Assembly: GCA_030638455.1 (NCBI GenBank)
Contig: DAOWEP010000082.1
Span: forward strand, 1 to 7,699
Origin: Gammaproteobacteria bacterium
GTDB taxonomy: Bacteria; Pseudomonadota; Gammaproteobacteria; DAOWEP01
Direction: 5' to 3'
Length of the DNA: 7,699 nt
Position numbers and translations under genes: made by a program
The notes under the pieces: model-generated
What the model was told of the DNA's origin: nothing
The model's database searches: none
Seen by the model: the letters and a program-made list of their open reading frames with translations, nothing else
Part shown: positions 1-7,160 of the stretch, one piece after another
Layout of the letters: the number at the start of each line of letters is the position of its first letter
How positions within the stretch are numbered: the first letter of the stretch is position 1

Positions 1-148
1 ATTTCTGTATTTATTATTTAATTTTCTCTTCCCCTCCCCTATATCTGTTTCTTCATTATTTAACAATTGTTTTCATATCCAGCAGGAATAACGTTGGGAA
101 TATTGTGTATTCTAATAACTGACATCCATAGTAAGTTATTGAAGGGTT

Positions 149-170
149 TGCCTGTCAGAAATGTCGGGCA
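149..170 (+). other. Weak inverted repeat upstream of the kinase gene
   Basis: TGCCTG (149-154) can pair with CGGGCA (165-170) through six base pairs, one of them G-T, around a 10-base loop. It lies in the untranslated region before the first gene. No convincing sigma-70 promoter was found in 1-236. A pyrimidine-rich stretch occupies about 24-58. The role of the repeat is unknown and it may be chance. Confidence 0.25.
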
Positions 171-223
171 GTTATCTTTGGTACGCATATCTTGCGGCAA
201 AATCTGGGCGGACAAAATTTCTT

Positions 224-228
224 AAGGA
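224..228 (+). promoter_or_regulatory. Ribosome binding site of the membrane kinase gene
   Basis: AAGGA lies 8 bases before the ATG at 237. It fixes the start there rather than at the in-frame TTG at 192, which has no comparable site and would only add residues in front of the first membrane segment. Confidence 0.75.
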
Positions 229-236
229 ATATTGTT

Positions 237-2849
237 ATGAGTGGAAATGGATTAAAAGCAAAAAGTCGTCAGCTGGTACTGATTGTCATAATGATGGCAG
301 TGGCTTTTTTAGCAATTTTAATCGTGATTGCTTCGTTGTATGCGGCGACGATTGAGCAGGAAAAAAGAGAATTATTTACACTAGTACAAAGTCAGGTTGC
401 GCTCATCGAGTCTGTGGTCGAGTTTGATTCCAAATACAGCATAGATGATCATCCCGGCGGATCGAGGGAGGCCACTATCAGTCAGCTTATTAATGCCTAT
501 GATAAAGCCAATGTTTTCGGTAAGACAGGGGAGTTTGTGCTTGCCAGTCTGGTAAATGGTGAGGCCAGGTTTCTTTTTAAGTCCCATGCTAAGTATTCAG
601 ATCGGCTACAGAAGGCGATGGATAGTCATTCTACAGAAGAAAGTCGACATACTGCTGTACAGGATCAGCTTGTGGTTATGACCCATGCATTGAATGGTGA
701 AACGGGGGTTGGTTTTACAAAAGACTATGGGTTGGTTGATGTGCTTGCGGCATATACCTGGATCGATACCCTGAAAATTGGTCTTGTCGCCAAGATTGAT
801 GTTGCAGAGATACAGGAGCCTTTTATCAAAGCGGCATTGATGGCGGTAGTTTTTTGCGTTCCGGCGGTTTTGCTCGGATATTTTCTGTTTATGAAGTTCT
901 CAAACAAATTTGTGAGTGATCTTGAAGAACAGAGAGAGAGTTTAAGTTCTGTAAATGAAATTAATAAAAATATATTTATGTTATCTCCAGTTGGTATGGC
1001 TCTTTATGATAAGAATGGAGATTGTATTGAGGCTAATGATGCCATAGTCCAGATTGTAGGTGCGACAAGGGAGAAAGTTCTAGAGCAAAACTACAATAAA
1101 ATTGAATCGTGGAAAAATTCCGGATTACTGGAAATGGCTAAAAAGACAGTTGCTGAAAATCGTCCTCAATATCAGGAATTTACGTTGACTACCACCTTTG
1201 GACAGTCATTGACAATAGATGCACACATGGTGACGTTTGGTAGCGGTAGCGGTAAGCATTACTTATTACTGCTTGTTGAAGATATATCAGAGCGTGTGGA
1301 GGCAGTGTCTGCTCTGGCACGTAGCGAAGAGACCTTCTCAAAAGCCCAGGAAATTGCGCATATTGGTAGTTGGGACTGGAACATTGTTACCAACGAACTT
1401 AAATGGTCGGATGAGATTTACAGGATTTTTGGTCTTGAGGCGCAGCAATTTAGTGCGACGTATGACGCCTTTCTCGAGTACATCCATCCCGATGATAAAC
1501 AAGCGGTGATTGAAGCCGTAAATACCTGTGTCGGTGATAGGGATGTTAAGTACAAAATAGAACATCGCATCATACGTTCCTCTGGTGAGGAGCGTATTGT
1601 TATGGAGCAGGGGAAGGTTTACTGGAGTGAAGATAATAATCAACCTGTCCGCATGATTGGTACGGTGCATGATATTACAGAACGCAAGCGAACAGAGGCA
1701 GCGCTTATTTATGAAGAAGGCCGATTAAGAGCGACTTTTGATCAAGCAGCAGTTGGTATTGCCCATGTAGAGCTGGATGGTACGTTAAAAAAAGTAAACC
1801 AAGAATTTGCCGATATTACCGGTTATTCTATCTTTGAGCTTGAAAAGCTAACATTTCAAGATATCACCCACGCGGATGATCTTGAGGCTGATATGGATAA
1901 TGTTAAGCGATTGCTTGATGGTGAGATTAATACGTATTCAATGGAGAAACGTTATATATCGAAAGATAAGAAACACATTTGGGTCGAGTTGACTGTCAGC
2001 CTTGTCAGGAAGCAGGACGGAACACCATTACATTTTATTTCGATAGTCAACGACATCATGCAACGCAAAAAAATCGAAGTCGAACTCACCAAGCATCACA
2101 ATCACCTTGAAGAGCTTGTGAAAGATCGCACCCATGAACTTGAAGTCGCCCAGTATGAGCTGGTTCGTAAAGAACGCCTCGCAACGCTTGGTCAGTTAAC
2201 CGCAACGGTCAGTCATGAGCTGCGCAACCCTCTGGCTGCCATGCGGCTATCATTATATTTTATCCAAAAAAATACGGGGGTAGAGAATGAGAAGCTGCGC
2301 CAAGCAGTTGAGCGTTTAGACAGGAATGTAACACGCTGTGATCATATTATTGATGAGTTGCTGGATTTCACTCGCGTTACGGATATGGAGCTCAAGACGG
2401 TTGTCTTTGATGACTGGCTGGAGAGCATGCTCGCGGAGCACCCTGTACCTGAAGAGATTCAGTTTAGACGTGAACTATCCCTGGGAGATCTGGAAGTGGA
2501 TATTGATCCCAACCGGCTTCGCAGGGCAGTGGTAAATACAATTGAGAATGCATGTCATGCCATGCGGGAAGGAAAGGATCCGAATAGGGTTATCGAGAAC
2601 GCAAGGCTTACCGTGACCACTGAAACGAAGGCGGGGCGTATAGAAATAGGCATTCAGGACACCGGTACCGGGATACCGGAAGATGCAGTGGAAAAGATAT
2701 TTGAGCCTTTATTCAGCACTAAGAGTTTTGGTGTTGGATTGGGCATGCCTATCATAGAACAGATTATGGAGCAGCATAGTGGTGGCGTAGATATTGATAG
2801 CGAAGTGGGCAAAGGCACAACTGTGACCTTGTGGATTTCTTTGGCCTGA
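237..2849 (+). CDS. Membrane sensor histidine kinase, Cache-like sensor plus three PAS domains (870 aa)
   Basis: This is a probable inner-membrane sensor kinase that autophosphorylates on His and passes the phosphate to a separate response regulator. A first membrane segment (about residues 13-37) and a second (about 197-220) flank a periplasmic region of about 160 residues. That region ends in a Cache-like signature: GETG...DYGLVDVLAAY at 154-173, then LVAKIDVAEI before TM2. Three PAS domains follow at about 243-352, 370-483 and 496-610, each ending in a DI-type motif. A coiled linker leads to a HisKA H-box with His660 in SHELRNPL. The ATPase domain has the N-box (N771), DTGTGIPED (808-816), EPLFSTK and GVGLG (832-836). 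The RNPLAA and EPLFSTK motifs resemble NtrB-type (HPK4) kinases. There is no receiver domain. The ATG at 237 is chosen because AAGGA lies 8 bases upstream. The tandem-receiver protein downstream is a candidate partner (inference); the ligand is unknown. Confidence 0.93.
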   Translation: MSGNGLKAKSRQLVLIVIMMAVAFLAILIVIASLYAATIEQEKRELFTLVQSQVALIESVVEFDSKYSIDDHPGGSREATISQLINAYDKANVFGKTGEFVLASLVNGEARFLFKSHAKYSDRLQKAMDSHSTEESRHTAVQDQLVVMTHALNGETGVGFTKDYGLVDVLAAYTWIDTLKIGLVAKIDVAEIQEPFIKAALMAVVFCVPAVLLGYFLFMKFSNKFVSDLEEQRESLSSVNEINKNIFMLSPVGMALYDKNGDCIEANDAIVQIVGATREKVLEQNYNKIESWKNSGLLEMAKKTVAENRPQYQEFTLTTTFGQSLTIDAHMVTFGSGSGKHYLLLLVEDISERVEAVSALARSEETFSKAQEIAHIGSWDWNIVTNELKWSDEIYRIFGLEAQQFSATYDAFLEYIHPDDKQAVIEAVNTCVGDRDVKYKIEHRIIRSSGEERIVMEQGKVYWSEDNNQPVRMIGTVHDITERKRTEAALIYEEGRLRATFDQAAVGIAHVELDGTLKKVNQEFADITGYSIFELEKLTFQDITHADDLEADMDNVKRLLDGEINTYSMEKRYISKDKKHIWVELTVSLVRKQDGTPLHFISIVNDIMQRKKIEVELTKHHNHLEELVKDRTHELEVAQYELVRKERLATLGQLTATVSHELRNPLAAMRLSLYFIQKNTGVENEKLRQAVERLDRNVTRCDHIIDELLDFTRVTDMELKTVVFDDWLESMLAEHPVPEEIQFRRELSLGDLEVDIDPNRLRRAVVNTIENACHAMREGKDPNRVIENARLTVTTETKAGRIEIGIQDTGTGIPEDAVEKIFEPLFSTKSFGVGLGMPIIEQIMEQHSGGVDIDSEVGKGTTVTLWISLA

Positions 2850-2895
2850 TAAAGCCGCTTAAAGCCTTGCAACTAGCAATGGATACTTTTATTCC

Positions 2896-2918
2896 TGATG
2901 CACCAAAGATGTGCATCA
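2896..2918 (+). terminator. Hairpin after the membrane kinase gene, possible terminator
   Basis: TGATGCAC (2896-2903) and GTGCATCA (2911-2918) form a perfect 8-bp stem with a 7-base loop, 46 bases after the kinase stop codon. The following sequence is AT-rich (TTAAATATATAA) but lacks a real T-run, so termination would be weak or partial. It may instead stabilise the transcript 3' end. Confidence 0.4.
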
Positions 2919-2946
2919 TTAAATATATAACTGGATTTAACAATAG

Positions 2947-2976
2947 TTGACAGTTTACTTATCTTACAATTTGTAA
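2947..2976 (+). promoter_or_regulatory. Candidate promoter/operator region of the tandem-receiver gene
   Basis: A perfect TTGACA box (2947-2952) is followed by the 13-base palindrome TTACAATTTGTAA (2964-2976). No good -10 hexamer stands at 16-18 bases: TACAAT at 2965 is only 12 bases away. The promoter call is therefore weak. The palindrome could be a binding site for a dimeric regulator, but none is encoded in this window. The position, about 90-115 bases before the gene start, suits either role. Confidence 0.3.
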
Positions 2977-3053
2977 CATTAATATTGTTTATTTCAGGTG
3001 CTAGATAGTCGCTACTGTTGTTAAAGGGTAATGTAATAACTTCACCAGTTGTT

Positions 3054-3060
3054 CAGGGAG
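3054..3060 (+). promoter_or_regulatory. Ribosome binding site of the tandem-receiver gene
   Basis: CAGGGAG sits just before the ATG at 3063. The gap is short, about 5 bases counted from AGG. It supports ATG 3063, which gives the classic receiver opening MKNILIVDD, over the in-frame TTG at 3018. Confidence 0.6.
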
Positions 3061-3062
3061 CC

Positions 3063-3791
3063 ATGAAAAATATTCTTATTGTTGATGATAATCGTGATTT
3101 GGCAGATGGGTTGGCAATGCTGCTAGAAAATGATTCTAATGTAACCATTAGTTATAATGGCACAGAAGCGCTGAACTTTCTGGCTGTTAATGATTATGAT
3201 CTTGTCCTGCTGGATGTGAGCTTGCCTGATATTAATGGGGTAGAGATTTATTGTCAGATTAAGGAAAAAACCCCAGGCACCAGTGTTCTTATGATGACAG
3301 GGTATCGTATTGAACAGTTGCTTCACCTGGCTGCTGGAAATAAGGGGGTTCAAATTCTACGGCAGTCATTAAATACAGATGAATATATGAGCGCGTTAGG
3401 AAATGTAGATGATTGTGCTATTACGCTGGTGGTTAGCGACTTGAACGCAAAGACTTCGATAGAAGAAGATCTTAATGCACAAGGGAAGGATGTGTGTGTG
3501 GCGAATACCAGAAAGGACGTACAGGAGTTTATAAACAAAAGAGACGGGAAGAATATCCTGGTATTGAATCTGAATGAGACGGTAATGTGTGGGCTAAAGA
3601 CCTTTCGTGATCTTGTAGCTTCTGATAGGCAGGTGTCTCTTGTTATTGTAATTAATGACTTCCATGAAGAAGCAGGACATAAAGACGTGTTGTCTTCACT
3701 GGAAACAACGGGCTGTATATTCAAGCCGTTTGATTTTCAGATGCTTTATGATGTTATAAACAATGAATTACAAATTTCATCATGTGCTTGA
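3063..3791 (+). CDS. Tandem receiver-domain protein without an effector domain (242 aa)
   Basis: This is a cytoplasmic protein made of two CheY-like receiver modules with no DNA-binding or enzymatic output. The first (about 1-112) has the acidic pocket D8/D9, phosphoacceptor D51 (LVLLDVSLPD) and T79. The usual Lys-Pro after beta-5 is replaced by Q101-S102 (ILRQSL). The second (about 118-238) keeps a receiver-like pattern but has N169 where Asp is expected: N169 to G177 matches the D51 to G59 spacing. It also has Ile or Asn in place of Thr, yet retains K221-P222-F223. The first domain can probably accept phosphate, with altered switching because the Lys is lost; the second is probably a pseudo-receiver. 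The protein may be a phosphate sink, relay intermediate or adaptor between the kinases on either side (inference). The upstream kinase has no receiver, so this protein is a plausible partner. Confidence 0.88.
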   Translation: MKNILIVDDNRDLADGLAMLLENDSNVTISYNGTEALNFLAVNDYDLVLLDVSLPDINGVEIYCQIKEKTPGTSVLMMTGYRIEQLLHLAAGNKGVQILRQSLNTDEYMSALGNVDDCAITLVVSDLNAKTSIEEDLNAQGKDVCVANTRKDVQEFINKRDGKNILVLNLNETVMCGLKTFRDLVASDRQVSLVIVINDFHEEAGHKDVLSSLETTGCIFKPFDFQMLYDVINNELQISSCA

Positions 3792-3834
3792 TGTTTTGGT
3801 ATAGTTTATATGGTGTGTAATTTGAGGTAACAGT

Positions 3835-3861
3835 TTGTTCCGCTAGCTCTAGCGCTATAGT
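3835..3861 (+). promoter_or_regulatory. Candidate promoter with a palindrome in its spacer, upstream of the GGDEF gene
   Basis: TTGTTC (3835-3840) and TATAGT (3856-3861) are separated by 15 bases. Fourteen of those (3841-3854) form a perfect inverted repeat, CGCTAG-CT-CTAGCG. A transcript would start near 3868, just ahead of the AGGTG ribosome site. The -35 match is poor and the spacer short. The same repeat could instead act as an RNA hairpin followed by TTTTT at 3861-3865, giving a weak terminator or attenuator. Confidence 0.3.
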
Positions 3862-3883
3862 TTTTGATAGCAGGTGTTTATAT

Positions 3884-5203
3884 ATGGTTGCGCATAAATA
3901 TCAGATATTTTCAGATAGTAAAGAAAGTATACCGGCACGGATTCTGATCGTGGACGATGATAAAGATATCCTGGATTCGTTATGGGACATCATTGAGCTG
4001 GAAACTGCCTGTGAATTAGCAGTGGCGTCAGATATTTTCACTGCACGTAAAACTGCAGATGTATTTCATCCTGATATCGCGCTTATTGATATAAAGCTGG
4101 GTAAGAGTATTGGGATAAGCCTGCTTCCGATGCTAAAAGAAATAAATCCTGACGTTGTGTGTATTATGATGACAGCATACAGAGAGGCAGAGTACGCAAT
4201 AAAAGCCCTTCGTAGTGGTGCGGATGATTATTTGTTAAAACCGCTCGATCCTGATGTCTTGTTGGCATTAATAGAGAAGCACTCCAGAAAGCAACAGCTT
4301 ATTAAGGCTGGGAAAGAGGCAGAACATTATTTCAAGGTGCTATTCGAACAGAGCTTCCAGTTTATTTTCCTGTTAAAACCTGAAGGAGTGGTGATAGATG
4401 CTAACAGGAGTGCCCTGACATTACTGAACGCGGAAAAGAGCGGGGTTGTTGGTGATTCGATCTGGAACCTGCTTCTGTGGGGAGATAAAAGCGGTGTAAG
4501 TTCGAGGGTTTCCCCGCTGGCCTGTGGTGTCCAGAACGATGAGTTGCAGTATTTCGAGATGGAAGGGCTGTTCGGTTCTGGTGATGCAAGAGTGCTTGAG
4601 TTTGTGTTAAAGCCCTTGCTGGATGATGCTGGAAAGGTAACGCATATGATTCTTGAAGGCCATGATATTTCAGAGCAAAAGAAATCGGAGCGACAATTAC
4701 AGCACATAGCTTTATATGATCCTCTTACGGGGCTACCTAATTACACCCTGTTTCTGGAACACCTCTCTAGTACGTTGAGTCAGGCAAGGCGTAATCAGAA
4801 TTCTTTTTCTGTAGTTTTTATTGATGTGGATAACTTTAAGTGTATAAATGATGCGCTTGGCCATCAGGTGGGGGACCAGGTGTTAATAGAGGTTGGTGCG
4901 CGGTTGCGGACAGGAATGAGGGATAGTGATGTTGTAACTCGGCGTAGCGGAGATGAATTTATTTTGTTATTAAAAGGCTTTGATAACAAGGGCAATGTTA
5001 GAGATACGATTGATCGTCTTCTTAAGGAGGTAAGTTACAGTTTCACTATCGATGGGAGGGCTATACCAATCTCATTGAGTGTAGGCGTGGCTGTTTATCC
5101 TAAGGATGGTCGTAATAGTGATGCCCTGCTTAAGTCTGCAGATGAGGCAATGTACGCTATTAAAAATCAGGATAAGAACGGTATGGCTTTTTATGGGGAT
5201 TGA
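3884..5203 (+). CDS. Response regulator with PAS and GGDEF domains, probable diguanylate cyclase (439 aa)
   Basis: This probable cytoplasmic enzyme makes cyclic di-GMP from two GTP under control of receiver phosphorylation. The receiver (about 18-140) is complete: D24/D25, phosphoacceptor D69, T97 and K119-P120. A PAS domain follows (about 146-263, ending EGHDIS). The GGDEF domain (about 280-437) begins with DPLTGLPN and has the metal-binding stretch FIDVDNFK (D314). Its active-site loop is SGDEF (355-359), so the first Gly is Ser. The inhibitory-site motif RDSD (346-349) stands five residues before that loop, as in product-inhibited cyclases. There is no EAL domain. ATG 3884 has AGGTG 7 bases upstream. 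The receiver and PAS are paralogous to those of the next gene. Activity is likely but the Ser variant leaves some doubt. A kinase in this cluster is the natural phosphodonor (inference). Confidence 0.92.
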   Translation: MVAHKYQIFSDSKESIPARILIVDDDKDILDSLWDIIELETACELAVASDIFTARKTADVFHPDIALIDIKLGKSIGISLLPMLKEINPDVVCIMMTAYREAEYAIKALRSGADDYLLKPLDPDVLLALIEKHSRKQQLIKAGKEAEHYFKVLFEQSFQFIFLLKPEGVVIDANRSALTLLNAEKSGVVGDSIWNLLLWGDKSGVSSRVSPLACGVQNDELQYFEMEGLFGSGDARVLEFVLKPLLDDAGKVTHMILEGHDISEQKKSERQLQHIALYDPLTGLPNYTLFLEHLSSTLSQARRNQNSFSVVFIDVDNFKCINDALGHQVGDQVLIEVGARLRTGMRDSDVVTRRSGDEFILLLKGFDNKGNVRDTIDRLLKEVSYSFTIDGRAIPISLSVGVAVYPKDGRNSDALLKSADEAMYAIKNQDKNGMAFYGD

Positions 5204-5280
5204 TAGCCTTCCGGGTAAGGGTGAAACTGACGGAATACTTTTTCGTTGATTGTAAAACATGAGCAAAGGAAACTAAATCA

Positions 5281-6936
5281 ATGATGACACCACAAAAATA
5301 CCAACCAAGTGAAAATGAGGGTGAAAGCAGGCCTGCCAGGATACTGATTGTAGATGATGACAGAGATATTCTGGATTCATTGAAGGATATTATTGAACTG
5401 GAAACCACTAGCATGGTGGAAGTAGCCGCAGATATTTTTAGTGCGCGGCAGATTGCAGATGAATTCAAGCCAGATCTTGTTTTGCTAGATGTTCAGCTGG
5501 GCAACACTATTGGTTTAAGTCTTATTCCCCCGATTAAGGTTCGGAATCCAAATGTAATATGTATTGTCATGACAGCCTACAGGGATGCTGAATATGCGGC
5601 AACTGCTGTGCGTAATGGAGCAGATGACTATTTGTTTAAGCCACTTGATCCTGAAAGTTTGTTGGCATTGATCGACAGGCATCTTGTAAAGCAGGGGCTG
5701 GTAATTTCGAGGCAGGAGGCGGAACGCAGACTTAATGCAGTATTTCAACAAACCTATCAGATGTTATTGATGATTGATGTTGATGGACGTGTATCCGAAG
5801 CTAATAATACCGCGCTCAAATTTGGTGGTTGGACGATGGCAGCGCTTAAAGGAAAGTTATTGTTTGATCTTCCTTGTGTTGGTACGCAGGATGCGAAGAA
5901 TTCGATAAGGTCTTTGCTTGCAAGGGTGCAGCAGGGGGAAGCTGTACAGCAAAAGGTGGAGTTTCAGGGAAAGGCTGGCAGTTCGGTCATAGAGGTGAGC
6001 ATGAAGCCGGTTTTTGATGAGAGCCAGGATATTATGTTTATTGTTTTTGAGGGGCATGATGTTACTGAAAGGGATGCGGCAGAGGCTGAAGTCCGGCAGT
6101 TGAATGAAGTATTGGAGGCAAGAGTACACGAACGAACCATAGAGCTTGAGCAGGCCATTACATTGCTTAAAGATGAAAACAAACATCGCAGGGAGGTGGA
6201 GGGTTTACTTATGTTGGCCAAGGAAGATGCTGAGCGGGCAAATGAGCTGAAATCCGAGTTTCTTTCGCGGATAAGCCATGAATTACGTACACCTATGAAT
6301 GCAATTATGGGGTTTGGGCAACTGCTGGAATCTGAGTCGCTGGCCGAGACGCATGCCAACTATCTTAGTGAGATTATGCAAGCGTCAAGGCATCTGTTAG
6401 CACTGATTGACGAGGTATTTGATTTGGTCAATATTGATGCAGAGCGTAAGGATGTTCATGTAGGTGAGCTTGATGTAATGTCTTTGTTGGGAGATTGTGT
6501 TGAGCTTGTTTATCAATTAATGGATGACAAAGGCATCTCTGTCAGAGTAGAACAGGTTGAATGCGAGAAGAAATTGGTTAAGGCGGATAGTGACAAGTTT
6601 AGAAAAGTGATGGTGAATCTGCTGTCAAATGCGGTGAAATACAATAAGGAAAACGGTGAAATCATCCTGAGTTGTAAGGCTGGCTCCACTGGGTTTATGC
6701 GAATAGAAGTTACGGATACCGGGTCTGGACTGACGCAGGAGCAACAGGACATCATGTTTGAGCCCTTTACTCGATTGGGTCAGGAGTATTCAGAGGTGAA
6801 AGGAACGGGTATTGGTCTGACGGTTTGCAGGAAACTGGTTGAAGCTATGGATGGACAAATGGGTGTGGAAAGCCAGGAAGGCAAAGGAAGTACCTTCTGG
6901 ATAGAGTTGCCTGTAAGCAGTCAAGCAGCGGATTAA
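5281..6936 (+). CDS. Receiver-PAS-histidine kinase, N-terminal receiver hybrid (551 aa)
   Basis: This is a soluble histidine kinase whose receiver is at the N-terminus, so phosphorylation is probably an input that tunes the kinase rather than a relay exit. The receiver (about 19-141) is intact: D25/D26, phosphoacceptor D70, T98 and K120-P121. A PAS domain (about 146-262, EGHDVTE) leads into a long coiled coil (about 263-325). The kinase core has His333 in SHELRTPMNAI, N-box N450, DTGSGL (479-484), FEPFTRLGQ and GTGIGL (508-513), and ends in GSTFWIELP; this is the common HPK1 type. No membrane segment or HPt is present. The ATG at 5281 follows AAAGGA by 10 bases; the next ATG (5284) is further away. 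It lies 77 bases after the GGDEF gene with no clear promoter between them, so co-transcription is likely. Confidence 0.93.
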   Translation: MMTPQKYQPSENEGESRPARILIVDDDRDILDSLKDIIELETTSMVEVAADIFSARQIADEFKPDLVLLDVQLGNTIGLSLIPPIKVRNPNVICIVMTAYRDAEYAATAVRNGADDYLFKPLDPESLLALIDRHLVKQGLVISRQEAERRLNAVFQQTYQMLLMIDVDGRVSEANNTALKFGGWTMAALKGKLLFDLPCVGTQDAKNSIRSLLARVQQGEAVQQKVEFQGKAGSSVIEVSMKPVFDESQDIMFIVFEGHDVTERDAAEAEVRQLNEVLEARVHERTIELEQAITLLKDENKHRREVEGLLMLAKEDAERANELKSEFLSRISHELRTPMNAIMGFGQLLESESLAETHANYLSEIMQASRHLLALIDEVFDLVNIDAERKDVHVGELDVMSLLGDCVELVYQLMDDKGISVRVEQVECEKKLVKADSDKFRKVMVNLLSNAVKYNKENGEIILSCKAGSTGFMRIEVTDTGSGLTQEQQDIMFEPFTRLGQEYSEVKGTGIGLTVCRKLVEAMDGQMGVESQEGKGSTFWIELPVSSQAAD

Positions 6937-6942
6937 TGATAA

Positions 6943-6973
6943 AATATCTTAATAATCAATTAGATATTGATTA
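6943..6973 (+). repeat. Overlapping AT-rich inverted repeats after the last kinase gene
   Basis: Two mutually exclusive pairings share the same bases. AATATCT (6943-6949) can pair with AGATATT (6962-6968), and TAATCAAT (6953-6960) can pair with ATTGATTA (6966-6973). There is no T-run and no GC in the stems, so this is not a typical terminator. It may be a protein-binding site or simply AT-rich spacer. Confidence 0.3.
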
Positions 6974-7031
6974 ATAGCGGGAGAGGGTAGAACCTTTTTC
7001 TGATTCGGGTTGAGGACTTGCTATCGTAGTC

Positions 7032-7057
7032 AAATCTGGGCTCTGCCCCAGGTTTTT
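7032..7057 (+). terminator. Probable rho-independent terminator between the signalling genes and the rRNA operon
   Basis: AAATCTGGG (7032-7040) pairs with CCCAGGTTT (7047-7055), including one T-G pair. In an alternative register, one bulged C gives a 10-bp stem with a 3-base loop. A five-T run covers 7053-7057. It stands about 95 bases after the last kinase stop and about 120 bases before the rRNA promoter, as expected for ending the upstream transcript. Apart from this and the AT-rich repeats, I see nothing in 6937-7178. Confidence 0.55.
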
Positions 7058-7160
7058 GGTTATATGGTCAGTGAGTTCAGAAATAATCATGAGGAATGCT
7101 GGAGCTAGATCGAATCAGGCTCAGATATAACTATTGAAGCCTATGATTTAAGGGGTTTGA

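Noticed and set aside
179..196. Sigma-54-like promoter (TTGGTACG...TTGCGG) before the membrane kinase
   Set aside because: The GG and GC elements are separated by 12 bases rather than the required 10.
192..236. In-frame TTG as an earlier start for the membrane kinase
   Set aside because: The ATG at 237 has a clear AAGGA at good spacing and gives a normal short cytoplasmic lead before the first membrane segment. The TTG has no comparable site.
161..355. Possible small 64-residue gene starting at ATG 161
   Set aside because: It overlaps the start of the membrane kinase in another frame, shows no recognisable domain and has no good ribosome binding site.
3018..3062. In-frame TTG as an earlier start for the tandem-receiver protein
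   Set aside because: It would put 15 extra residues before the canonical receiver opening MKNILIVDD. The ATG at 3063 has a purine-rich ribosome site.
5023..5034. Perfect Shine-Dalgarno-like TAAGGAGGTAAG inside the GGDEF gene
   Set aside because: It encodes part of LLKEVSY in frame, and no start codon at proper distance opens a meaningful reading frame.
7000..7120. Distant inverted copy CTGATTCG / CGAATCAG in the gap before the rRNA operon
   Set aside because: Eight bases over a distance of more than 100 is readily expected by chance, and it has no supporting context.
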